In this document: positions 16,659 through 25,181 of the stretch, piece after piece
Layout of the letters: every line of letters starts with the position of its first letter
How positions within the stretch are numbered: position 1 is the stretch's first letter
Origin: Spirochaetales bacterium
GTDB taxonomy: Bacteria; Spirochaetota; Spirochaetia; Treponematales; Treponemataceae
NCBI GenBank assembly: GCA_003252395.1
Contig: QKEL01000008.1
Coordinates: 496,001 to 560,000, forward strand
Length of the DNA stretch: 64,000 nucleotides
Direction of reading: 5' to 3'
The notes under the pieces: generated by a model
Databases searched by the model: none
The model's input: only the letters and a program-made list of their open reading frames with translations
Told to the model about the DNA's origin: nothing
Made by a program: the position numbers and the translations under genes

Positions 16659-19600
16659 CTATTTCAAGGAAAAGCTTTGAATGCCCACATCCCCCTTCAG
16701 GATAACGTAGAGGTCGCCGGTTTCGGGAAGGCCTTCCACCGGCGCTCGGATTCCGGTCCACAACGCCCGCAGGGATTTTCCGGGTACGGCGCAATTGTCG
16801 CCGGTGACGGGCAACGCGATGTTCGCGACCGCGGGCCCTTCGGGCGAGCCGATCCTGAGTTCGAGGCGGGGGGCGCCGAACAGTGACGAGCGGGCGAGGA
16901 TCCGGGCGGTAAATTCGCGCGCGCCGCTTTGTCCCGCCCCGTCCGGGGCGCCGGTTCCCGAAACGGAGAAATCCGCGTTCAGGAACGCGATCCAAGAGCG
17001 GGGACGGCGGCCGGTCCCCGGTTCCCGCGCGGGGCCGGAGAGATCGGGACTCAGCTCGTAGCCCGCGGCGAAAGCGGGCGCGGGACCCGAGAAAACCGCC
17101 GGTAGGTCGGAACCGCGCCGCTCGTGCAGGTGGCAGTTTCGGTAGGCGTCGTAATTCCAGGCGTGCACCGTGCCGTCTAATCGGCGCTTCGGGATCGTTT
17201 CGCCCAAGACCGGCACCGTCGCCGAGAAGCGCTCGTCCGCGGAGGAAGTTCCCGCGAAGAGCCGGCATCGGCCCGTTTCAAGGACGTAACGCTCCCGTGA
17301 CACGTCCCAGATTTCCAAAGCCTCGGGGTCGAGCGCGACCGTGACGCGGCGGCTTTCCCCCGCCTCCAGTGACACGCGCTCGAAACCGGCGAGGGCCTTT
17401 ACGGGCCGCTTGAGGCGCGAACCCTCGAAGGAAGCGTAGAGCTGGACCACCTCTTCCGCGCGGACCGCTCCCGCGTTGCGCAGGGTTACCGAGGCCGCGA
17501 AGGGCTTTCCCCGCTCAATCGCCGCGTCGGTACGGAAATCGGACCACTCGAACGAGGCATAGGTCAGGCCGTGTCCGAAGGGAAAGAGGACGGGCTTCGT
17601 GAAATGGCGGTAGGTCGCGCCCGAGGAAAACACGTCGTATTCCATCATGGGAGGAAGGTCGTCGGCGCTTCTGTACCAGGTCAGGGGAAGCTTGCCCGCG
17701 GGGGGCGCAGCCCCGGTCAAAACGTCCGCGAGGCCGTTCCCCCCTTCCTGCATGCCGTGTGCCGTCCACAGTACGGCGGGGCACGAAAGCGCGCGCCGGT
17801 CGAGCGTATAGGGATAGCCCGCGACCAAGACGAGGGCGACGCGCGGATTGACCGCCCGAACCGCCTCGATCAGAGCGATCTGGGACGGGGGAAGGCCGAG
17901 ATCGGGCCGGTCCATCTCTTCCTTCCCGTTGATCACCGGATTGCTGCCCGCGAAAACCACTACCGTCTCCGCCTGCGCCGCGGTCCGGGCCGCCGCCTCG
18001 CTACCCGACCGCTCCACGGTCATGTAAAACCGCATGGCCCGCTCCGGCGTTCGCGAGACCGTCACCGGGCCGTCTTCTTCCCCGTGGCGGAGCACGGCCC
18101 CGTTCCAGGTTTTTAGGTACACCGGCACGCCCGTGGCGGCGCCGCCGGTATCGCCGGCTCCATCGGAAGCGGCGCCATCGGAGCCGGCCCCATCGGAGCC
18201 CGCCCCCTCGTCCGGAATGATATTGAACAGGGTGGTAATAAACCAGTTGAGGGTGGTTTCGGCCGTGGCCCGTACCGGAGAACGAACGTTCCGTTCACGG
18301 ATGGCCGCTATCTCGTCGTCGCCGGGCTGGCGACTCGCGTCGATATCCGAAACCGTTTCGAGGTATTTTCCCGTCCCGAGGCTTCGTAACGTGGCGGCGC
18401 CCCAGCCCCAGTCGTCCCGGGCGAAGCGGGAGGGCGCCTGACCGGAGGCCACCAGGAGCTCGCCCTCGGGCGAAAGGGAAAGGGGGCGACCGTCGGCGGT
18501 GCGGAAAGAAACCTCGTCGCGTCCGCTTTCAAATAGAACCGCATCGTCGCCGAGGGCGGCCCGAAGCCCGTCGAGGGGACTTACCCGATACGGCGGAGTG
18601 CCCGTGTACCAGTCGGTATATACCGTATCGGCGAGCGGGCCTATGACCGCGACCCGCCGGCCGCCGGTAAGGGGCAGCACGGGCGGGCCCGGGGGTACGC
18701 AATCGTTTTGGAGGAGAACCGCGCACTTCGCCGCCGCTTCCCTGGCGAGGGCGCGGGAAGCGGCGGTCATCATGTCCGCTTCGCCGATCGAGTCGTACGG
18801 ACACGTACCCTCGGGATCGAAATGGCCGAACCGGAAGCGGAGACGGAGCACGTTGCCCACGTGACCGTCCAGGTCAGCCTCGGTAATAAGGCCGCGGTCC
18901 AGGGCCTCGCGCGTCGCGGGAATCACCAGGGACGGCACGTCGGTCATGCTGTCGGCGCCGGCCCGAAAAGCCGCGGCGACGGTTTCGGCGTGGGTCTCGA
19001 AATAGCCGTGCAGGTTCACGGTTTGCCCCACGTCGCCCCCGTCGGTGACGATATGGCCGCGCCCGGCCAAGCCCCACTCCCCCTTCACGATATCGCGCAC
19101 CGCCGGATGCAGCATGAGGGGTATGCCGTTCACCTCGTTATACGCCGTCATGAGCGAGCGGGCGCCGCCTTTCAGGAACGCCCTGCGGAAGGGGAGCAGG
19201 TAGTATTCGCGCATGTTCCGGGGATCTACCGAACAGGAACAGGACACGCGGTTTTTCTCGTTGTTGTTCGCGAAAAAGTGCTTGGGCGCGCAGGAGGCGA
19301 GCACGTAGCGTTCGTCGTCGCCCTGGGCGCCCCGGATAATCTCGCTCGCCAGCTCGCCCGCCAGGTACGGGTCCTCGCCGTAGCCTTCCTCGGTGCGGCC
19401 CCAGCGGGGGTCCTTTTCCATGTCGACGGTGGGAAACCACAGAGAAAGGCAGCCCGAGGCGCCGTGGGCGTTATGCCAGGCGCGCGCCTCGGTGCCGATT
19501 ACCCGCCCGACGCGCCGGAGGAGGCCGCGGTCCCAGGACGCGGCGAGGCCGATGGTTTGGGGAAAGGTGGTCGTGGGGCCCGACCGGTCCACGAAACCGT

Positions 19601-19769
19601 GCGCCCCTTCCGCCCCGATGGCGTAAGGCTTGATCCCGAGCCGCGCGACGCCCGCCTGCTCGGTGGGCACCAGGGAAATCTTTTCCTCGAGCGTGAGCCG
19701 GGACAGCAGGTCCGAGAGCCGCGCCTCGATATCCAGTTCGGGGTTTCTGAAGGGTTCGCCGTTTTTCAT
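16659..19769 (-). CDS. Glycoside hydrolase family 3 (beta-glucosidase/xylosidase-like), 1036 aa
   Basis: The N-terminal GH3 barrel (about 15-330) has KDPRWGRTEEGYGEDP, APKHFFANNNEKNR and the nucleophile Asp243 in HIVTDGGD. The C-terminal GH3 sandwich (about 360-720) has VAVIGPLADTVYTDWYTGTPP and VVVFAGSNP. It is interrupted by an extra region of about 150 residues with a beta-trefoil/PA14-like look, and by a low-complexity stretch rich in GSDGA repeats near residue 520-540. A fibronectin-III-like domain follows (about 760-850), then a C-terminal carbohydrate-binding-like domain (about 880-1030). No signal peptide is visible, so it probably acts on imported oligosaccharides. The start is fixed by GGAGG before the ATG. 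Aglycone and sugar preference are unknown. Confidence 0.9.
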   Translation of the reverse strand: MKNGEPFRNPELDIEARLSDLLSRLTLEEKISLVPTEQAGVARLGIKPYAIGAEGAHGFVDRSGPTTTFPQTIGLAASWDRGLLRRVGRVIGTEARAWHNAHGASGCLSLWFPTVDMEKDPRWGRTEEGYGEDPYLAGELASEIIRGAQGDDERYVLASCAPKHFFANNNEKNRVSCSCSVDPRNMREYYLLPFRRAFLKGGARSLMTAYNEVNGIPLMLHPAVRDIVKGEWGLAGRGHIVTDGGDVGQTVNLHGYFETHAETVAAAFRAGADSMTDVPSLVIPATREALDRGLITEADLDGHVGNVLRLRFRFGHFDPEGTCPYDSIGEADMMTAASRALAREAAAKCAVLLQNDCVPPGPPVLPLTGGRRVAVIGPLADTVYTDWYTGTPPYRVSPLDGLRAALGDDAVLFESGRDEVSFRTADGRPLSLSPEGELLVASGQAPSRFARDDWGWGAATLRSLGTGKYLETVSDIDASRQPGDDEIAAIRERNVRSPVRATAETTLNWFITTLFNIIPDEGAGSDGAGSDGAASDGAGDTGGAATGVPVYLKTWNGAVLRHGEEDGPVTVSRTPERAMRFYMTVERSGSEAAARTAAQAETVVVFAGSNPVINGKEEMDRPDLGLPPSQIALIEAVRAVNPRVALVLVAGYPYTLDRRALSCPAVLWTAHGMQEGGNGLADVLTGAAPPAGKLPLTWYRSADDLPPMMEYDVFSSGATYRHFTKPVLFPFGHGLTYASFEWSDFRTDAAIERGKPFAASVTLRNAGAVRAEEVVQLYASFEGSRLKRPVKALAGFERVSLEAGESRRVTVALDPEALEIWDVSRERYVLETGRCRLFAGTSSADERFSATVPVLGETIPKRRLDGTVHAWNYDAYRNCHLHERRGSDLPAVFSGPAPAFAAGYELSPDLSGPAREPGTGRRPRSWIAFLNADFSVSGTGAPDGAGQSGAREFTARILARSSLFGAPRLELRIGSPEGPAVANIALPVTGDNCAVPGKSLRALWTGIRAPVEGLPETGDLYVILKGDVGIQSFSLK
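18155..18215. repeat. Short in-gene tandem repeat encoding GSDGA units
   Basis: Inside the GH3 gene, four imperfect 15-base units of the type GCCCCATCGGAGCCG code for a Gly-Ser-Asp-Gly-Ala linker. Copy number may vary by slippage without breaking the frame, because the unit length is a multiple of three. Confidence 0.6.
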
Positions 19770-19794
19770 TGCTTTTTTCCTCCGGGTGCGGGTA

Positions 19795-19824
19795 GTATTA
19801 AGGCACCCCTGACCGCGCCGTCAA
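19795..19824 (-). promoter_or_regulatory. Promoter of the GH3 gene
   Basis: On the minus strand TTGACG (19819-19824) and TAATAC (19795-19800) are separated by 18 bases. A leader with the Shine-Dalgarno GGAGG follows before the ATG at 19769. Confidence 0.5.
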
Positions 19825-19892
19825 GAAAAAACGGCCCACGCTGATTATTTCGGTTTTTTTCGGCAAAATTCGCGGTTTTCGCAGGACCCTAC

Positions 19893-21785
19893 ATGACCCT
19901 CAAAGAAAGATACGCTCGCCGGTTATCCCTATCGTCGGTCGCCGCGGCCCTCGACAACCTCAAGATCGACAAAAAACTCATTCTCATCTACCTCGTCTCC
20001 TTTCTCCTGCCCATGGTCCTCATTACCGTCACCCTGACCGCCGGCTTGTATACCCGGCTCGTGGCCAAGGAATTCGCCCAGGCGGAAACCAACGTTTCCC
20101 GGCTCGAAAGCCGCATCAACGATATCTTCAACAAGGCGGTGGACCTCTCGGACCGGCTCTACGTCAACGACGCGATCCACCAGATCGTGCTGAAAACCTA
20201 CGACGACACCCTTTCGATCTATCGGGACTATCTCCGCGTCGGCTTTATAGACGACTACCTGCGCTCGTACCCGGAAATCGCCAGCGTGCGCCTGTACGTG
20301 AAAAACCCCACCATGCTCGACAATTCCTTTTTCGTGCGGGAAACCGAGGCCATCGGGGGCGCCGACTGGTACCGGAGGGCGGTGCGACTGGACGGGAAAC
20401 TGTTCTGGGCCTGGCGCGCGGACGACGTTTCGGGCGATCCCTGCCTTTCCCTCCTTCGCCTGGTCAGGCGGCCGAAAACCGACAACTATATCGGGATCCT
20501 CAGCATAAACCTGGAAGGCGACCGGATAGACCGGATTCTCGCCGAGGAGCCTTACGACACGTACGTCGCACTCGACGGGGCCGTGGTGTTCGGCAAGGGC
20601 GGGGGCGAGCCGGGAACGGTGGAAGCCCTGATTCCCGGCGAATTGCGGACTGCGGGCGGATCGCGCCTCATAGAGAACGTCCGGATCGGTTCCTCCCCCG
20701 CGGCGGTGTTCGTGAAATCCTTTATCCCGAAAAGCGGCCTCTACGATTATTTCCAGATCGTGGGCGCGGTCCCCATGAGCGAGATGATGACCGAAACCAT
20801 CGATCTGACCGTCAGGACGGGCATGCTCATCGCCCTCGCCTTCGCGCTTTCCACGGCGTTTATCTCGTTCTTCTCGCGCTATTTCTGGCACCGCGTTAAC
20901 CTGGTGCGCGACGAGATCCTCAAGGTGGTCCAAAACGACTTTACCCTCTCGGGCATCGGCGGGAGCGACGAGATCGCGGAAATACACCGCGCCCTGGGCG
21001 AGACGGTCTCCAATATCAAAACCCTCATCAACGAGGTCTACCGGCGGAACGTGGAACGGGAACGGCTGCTTTCCCGCCAGAAGGACATTCAGTTCAAGAT
21101 GCTCGCGAGCCAGATCAACCCCCATTTCCTCTACAATACCCTGGAGACGGTCCGCATGAAGGCCCTGGAAAACGGGGACCGGGAGGTCGCCACCACGGTG
21201 AAGCTCTTGGCGAAGATCCTCCGGCATAACCTGGGCGCCACGGAACGGCCCGTCTCCCTGGTTTCGGAGCTGGAGGCGGTAGGGAGCTACCTGGACATTC
21301 AGCATATCCGCTTCGGCGAGCGGGTTACCTACGACATAGACTGCACCTGCAACGTGACCAAATACACGATCCTGCCCCTGTTGATACAGCCCATCGTGGA
21401 AAACTCGTTTATCCACGGGCTCGAAGACACGGTAACGGGTGGCTTCATCTACGTATGGATCGGGATCGACGGCGGATCGCTGCGGATCGTCGTGCGGGAC
21501 AACGGAAAGGGAATGCCCGCGGAACGGCTGGCCGAGCTCAAAGGGGCCCTTTCGGCGGCCCGGCGGGAAACGGTACCGGGCGGCGCGGAACGGGCAGAGC
21601 TGGCCGGCGAAAGCCACGGCGGAAGCTCCATCGGGCTCGTGAATATAGACGAGCGGATCAAGCTGTATTACGGCGAGCGATGGGGGCTCGACGTGGATTG
21701 CCCGGAGCCGGGGGGGACCATCGTGACGGTCAAGCTTCCCATACCGACCCAGGAGGACAACGATGTGGCGATTGGCGATAGTTGA
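19893..21785 (+). CDS. Sensor histidine kinase of the YesM group
   Basis: The 630-residue kinase has a first membrane helix at about 30-57, a Cache-like extracytoplasmic domain (about 60-300; ESRINDIFNKAVDLSDRLYVN, then VRLYVKNPTM), a second helix (about 303-325) and a HAMP-like segment. The His_kinase domain has the phospho-acceptor His at about 410 in LASQINPHFLYNTLET. The ATP-binding part has LIQPIVENSFIHGLED and DNGKGM. The coupled response regulator starts 23 bases before the kinase stops. A binding lipoprotein and GH42 follow, so the system probably responds to an oligosaccharide. A moderate Shine-Dalgarno (AGGA) supports the start. Confidence 0.92.
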   Translation: MTLKERYARRLSLSSVAAALDNLKIDKKLILIYLVSFLLPMVLITVTLTAGLYTRLVAKEFAQAETNVSRLESRINDIFNKAVDLSDRLYVNDAIHQIVLKTYDDTLSIYRDYLRVGFIDDYLRSYPEIASVRLYVKNPTMLDNSFFVRETEAIGGADWYRRAVRLDGKLFWAWRADDVSGDPCLSLLRLVRRPKTDNYIGILSINLEGDRIDRILAEEPYDTYVALDGAVVFGKGGGEPGTVEALIPGELRTAGGSRLIENVRIGSSPAAVFVKSFIPKSGLYDYFQIVGAVPMSEMMTETIDLTVRTGMLIALAFALSTAFISFFSRYFWHRVNLVRDEILKVVQNDFTLSGIGGSDEIAEIHRALGETVSNIKTLINEVYRRNVERERLLSRQKDIQFKMLASQINPHFLYNTLETVRMKALENGDREVATTVKLLAKILRHNLGATERPVSLVSELEAVGSYLDIQHIRFGERVTYDIDCTCNVTKYTILPLLIQPIVENSFIHGLEDTVTGGFIYVWIGIDGGSLRIVVRDNGKGMPAERLAELKGALSAARRETVPGGAERAELAGESHGGSSIGLVNIDERIKLYYGERWGLDVDCPEPGGTIVTVKLPIPTQEDNDVAIGDS

Positions 21786-23322
21786 CGACGAGGCGGGGGT
21801 CCGACGGGGCCTCGCCTCCCTGCTGGACTGGGAAAGCCTCGGCTTCGAGACCGTGGGCGAGGCCGGCGACGGAGAGGCGGCGTTGGGCCTGATCGCCGAG
21901 CGGGAACCGGACCTGGTGCTTCTCGACATCCGCATGCCCGGCACCGACGGCATCGGCGTGCTCCGCGCCATGGAAGGCCGCGCCAAGCGCCCCCGGATTC
22001 TCGTGCTCACGGGCCATAGCGACTTCTCCTACGCGCAAAGCGCGATAAACCACGGCGCTCGGGGATACCTTTTGAAGCCCGTGGACGAGGACGAGCTGGA
22101 GGCGAAGGTCAGGGAAATTGGGGCCGAGCTGGAAGCGGAGCGGGCGATCGGCGAAATCGTCAGCGTCGCGCGGTCAAGCGAGCGCGTGGCCCGGTTGGCC
22201 CGTCTCCTGTCCCGATCGATCAAGCCGGGCGCCGTGGCTTCAACCTTTCCGGAAGAGGATTTCGAGGCGGATTTCCAAGTCGCCCTGGTGTCCCGTTCCC
22301 TCGCCGGGGCCGGAACCGGCGAAGAAAGCCTCGAAACCGTCACCGCGGATTTCTTCTCCCTCCTCAACTGCGAGATCGTTCCGCTGGACCGGCACGTCGC
22401 GCTTCTCTTCCGGGACGAAAACGGCGAAACCCTACGGCGGTACCTGGAACAGTTCCACCGGCGGCTCTCCTGGCTCGAGTCCCGACAGGGCGATAAGGAG
22501 GGCGCGCTCGGGGCCGTGGCGGCGCTTGGTCCCAAAGCGCGCGGCGTGGAGGGCTTGCTCGATTCGCTCAGAACGGCCGAGGGTCTCGCGGAAACCCTCT
22601 TCTTCCGCGAGGACGCGCCCTTCGTGGAGTCCGAAGGCCCCGAGCTGCCGCGGCCCGCGGCCCCGGCCCCCGACGCGGACTACCTGATCCCCTTCATCGA
22701 AATCTACGACACCGTACGGCTGGATCAAGCCTTTACGGCCCTTGATTCGGCGCTGAGAAATTCCGCCCTCACGCCCGAGGAAAGCAAAAACCACTGCATC
22801 GCCTTAGCCATGGAACTCAGGGCCAAACTCATGACCAAGCACCCCGAAAAGGAAATTTGCGCAAACCCGGTCAACGACCTGGTAAACGTAATCCTGGAAA
22901 GCCGCTACCTGAGCGGGGCGATCGGCGCCGTGCGGGGCTACGCGCGGGGAATCGCGGAGGAATTCAGCGAAAACGTGCCGGGAAACCATATCCTGAAGGT
23001 GATTCAGTACGTGCGAAACAACTACGCCCGTGACCTCAAGCTGGAATTCCTGGGCGAGACCTTCAATTGCAACAGCGCTTACCTGGGAAAGCGGTTCCGA
23101 GAGCAAACCGGGGAAACCTTCAACGCTTACCTTGACCGGATCAGGATCGACGCGGCGAAGGAACTCTTGCGTACCACCGATCTCAAGGTATACCAGGTTT
23201 CCAAACTGGTGGGCTACGCGAATATCGACTATTTTTTCTCCAAATTCCGTCGGCACGTGGGCATGACTCCCCGTGCCTTTAAAACCGGGGCCGAGGGCGG
23301 GGAAGAAGGGCTTCCGGAATAG
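21763..23322 (+). CDS. Response regulator with AraC-type DNA-binding domain (YesN-like)
   Basis: This 519-residue protein has a receiver domain (about 1-120; MWRLAIVDDEAGVRRG, Asp in DLVLLDIRMPGTDG at about 55, Lys in YLLKPVDEDE). A poorly conserved middle follows. The C-terminal AraC domain (about 415-510) has the motifs FLGETFNCNSAYLGKRFREQ and VSKLVGYANIDYFFSKFRRH. The gene overlaps the kinase gene by 23 bases. Its likely targets are the binding-protein and GH42 genes directly downstream and possibly the divergent GH3 gene. Confidence 0.92.
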   Translation: MWRLAIVDDEAGVRRGLASLLDWESLGFETVGEAGDGEAALGLIAEREPDLVLLDIRMPGTDGIGVLRAMEGRAKRPRILVLTGHSDFSYAQSAINHGARGYLLKPVDEDELEAKVREIGAELEAERAIGEIVSVARSSERVARLARLLSRSIKPGAVASTFPEEDFEADFQVALVSRSLAGAGTGEESLETVTADFFSLLNCEIVPLDRHVALLFRDENGETLRRYLEQFHRRLSWLESRQGDKEGALGAVAALGPKARGVEGLLDSLRTAEGLAETLFFREDAPFVESEGPELPRPAAPAPDADYLIPFIEIYDTVRLDQAFTALDSALRNSALTPEESKNHCIALAMELRAKLMTKHPEKEICANPVNDLVNVILESRYLSGAIGAVRGYARGIAEEFSENVPGNHILKVIQYVRNNYARDLKLEFLGETFNCNSAYLGKRFREQTGETFNAYLDRIRIDAAKELLRTTDLKVYQVSKLVGYANIDYFFSKFRRHVGMTPRAFKTGAEGGEEGLPE

Positions 23323-23398
23323 CTTTTTTAGGGTATTTTCCTGCAATTTTCCGGGTTTCTCGGACGCTGCGACCATGAAAAGATAAAGGGGAATGACG

Positions 23399-25180
23399 AT
23401 GTCGATGCAAGTTGGCCGAAGGCGAACGGTTCGCGAGCCCCGCGGGCGCTCCAAAACAAAACGCGCGATCTCCCCGTTACCGCCCGGCATTTCCGCGGCC
23501 GCGCCCAGGCGCGCGCTCGCCATTGTCGCGCTCATCGTTAGTACGCTCGCCGTTTCCGCGCTCGCCGGCTGCGGCGCTTCCCGCGGCCAGGCGGGCGATT
23601 CCGCTGCGGGGAGCGGCCCGGATTCGGGAAAGCCGCCCATTACGCTGAAATTCTTCACCGCGGACTCTACCGACGACATGCCCTTTACCGATCCGGTCGC
23701 CCGCGCCATAACCGCGAAAACCGGGGTTACCCTTCAGGTGGAGCATCCCCTCGCGGGGGACCAACAGGCCATTCCCCTCATGATCGCCAGCGGGCAATAC
23801 CCCGACCTGATCTACGCTAAGGGCGACCTTGCCCTGCTGGTTGCCGCCGGCGCCGTGATCCCCCTGGACGGCCTGATCGCGCGAAAGGGCGACAATCTGA
23901 AAAGGCTCTACGGCGACCAGCTCCCGCGCCTCCGGTTTTCCCCGGACGACCCGCGGATCTACACCGTGGGCACCTACGGGGTAAAACAGGCGGTATGGCA
24001 GGTGGACGGCACCATGCAGCTCCAGCACGCGGTGCTGAAGGAGCTCGGCTACCCGAAAATCCAAACCTTCGCGGACTACGAGAACGCCCTTCGCGCCTAT
24101 ATCGCCAAATACCCCGAGATAAACGGCCAGAAAACCATCGGCCTATCGCTTTTAATAGACGCCTGGCAGTGGTACATCGGTTTGTCGAACCCCGGAAGCT
24201 ATACCACGGGGCATCCCGACGACGGGCAGTGGATTATCGACGACGAAACCCTCACCGCGCGCTATAAATTCATGGACGAGGGGATGGATCTCTTCTATCG
24301 ATGGCTGTGCCGGCTCAACGCCGAAGGGCTCCTCGACCCCGAATCCTTTACCCAAAAGCTTGACGTGTGGAAGGCCAAGATCGCGTCCGGCAGGGTTCTC
24401 GGCATTTCCTATCCCCTGTGGGGCTATAACGATACCCGCGCCAGCCTGATCAACGCGGGAATGCAGGATCGGACCTACGCCTACCTACCAGTGGTGGCCG
24501 CCCCGGGCTATCGGGCGCAAAACCTGAAAGACCCGGGGTTCACCGGAGGCTGGGGCGTCGCCATTTCCTCGACTTGCGCCGACCCGGAGCGGGCGTTTGA
24601 ATTCCTGGACTGGATGTGCTCGGAAGAGGCGCAGATCCTGACGAACTGGGGCATTAAGGACGTCAATTACGCGATAGAGAACGGAAAGCGCGTGGTCCCG
24701 CCCGCGGAACGGCGCAGGGTAGACACCGACCCGTTTTACGCGAAAAACACGGGCGTGACGAGATGGGCCTACCCCTTCCCCCAATGCGGCAGCGCCTGGA
24801 TCGATTCCACGGGCAACTACATAACCAGGGAAAGCCCGGAAACCATCCGCGCCAACTATCTTCCGGCCGAACGGGAAACCCTCGCGGGTTACGGGGCGAC
24901 CATGTGGACCGACCTCTTCCCCTCCGGCGAGGAACTCGGCGTATCGCGGCACGGACAGGCCTGGCTGTACCAGCTGACGCCCGAACTGAACGCGAGGGTC
25001 AGCGAGGCGGACGAGTACGTCAAAACGGCGCTGGTGAACGCCATACTGGGCAAGCCCGAGGATTTCGACGCGGCCTGGGCCTCCATGCGCGAAACGCTCA
25101 CGGACATGGGCATTGAGGAAGCGAACCAGGCCATGACGAAGTTGATCCGGGACCGGGTGGCCATGTGGTCGGAGGAATGA
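23399..25180 (+). CDS. Extracellular solute-binding lipoprotein (LplA-like, oligosaccharide)
   Basis: The product of about 593 residues is a family 1 solute-binding protein of the long LplA type often found beside YesM/YesN systems. A long N-terminal region leads to a hydrophobic segment and lipobox ALAGC (Cys about 58), so it is lipid-anchored. The body has PITLKFFTADSTDDMPFTDP and AISSTCADPERAFEFLDWMCSEEAQ, typical of the family. I prefer the second ATG (23399) since it gives 7-base spacing from the Shine-Dalgarno AAAGGGG; starts at 23393 or 23405 are also possible. The expected two permease genes are missing next to it, so the partners must be elsewhere. Confidence 0.85.
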   Translation: MSMQVGRRRTVREPRGRSKTKRAISPLPPGISAAAPRRALAIVALIVSTLAVSALAGCGASRGQAGDSAAGSGPDSGKPPITLKFFTADSTDDMPFTDPVARAITAKTGVTLQVEHPLAGDQQAIPLMIASGQYPDLIYAKGDLALLVAAGAVIPLDGLIARKGDNLKRLYGDQLPRLRFSPDDPRIYTVGTYGVKQAVWQVDGTMQLQHAVLKELGYPKIQTFADYENALRAYIAKYPEINGQKTIGLSLLIDAWQWYIGLSNPGSYTTGHPDDGQWIIDDETLTARYKFMDEGMDLFYRWLCRLNAEGLLDPESFTQKLDVWKAKIASGRVLGISYPLWGYNDTRASLINAGMQDRTYAYLPVVAAPGYRAQNLKDPGFTGGWGVAISSTCADPERAFEFLDWMCSEEAQILTNWGIKDVNYAIENGKRVVPPAERRRVDTDPFYAKNTGVTRWAYPFPQCGSAWIDSTGNYITRESPETIRANYLPAERETLAGYGATMWTDLFPSGEELGVSRHGQAWLYQLTPELNARVSEADEYVKTALVNAILGKPEDFDAAWASMRETLTDMGIEEANQAMTKLIRDRVAMWSEE

Positions 25181-25181
25181 G

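Noticed and set aside
19929..22010. Minus-strand open frame of 693 codons opposite the YesM-like kinase
   Set aside because: The composition is that of a shadow frame, no family is recognisable, and the plus strand encodes an intact kinase and regulator with all motifs.
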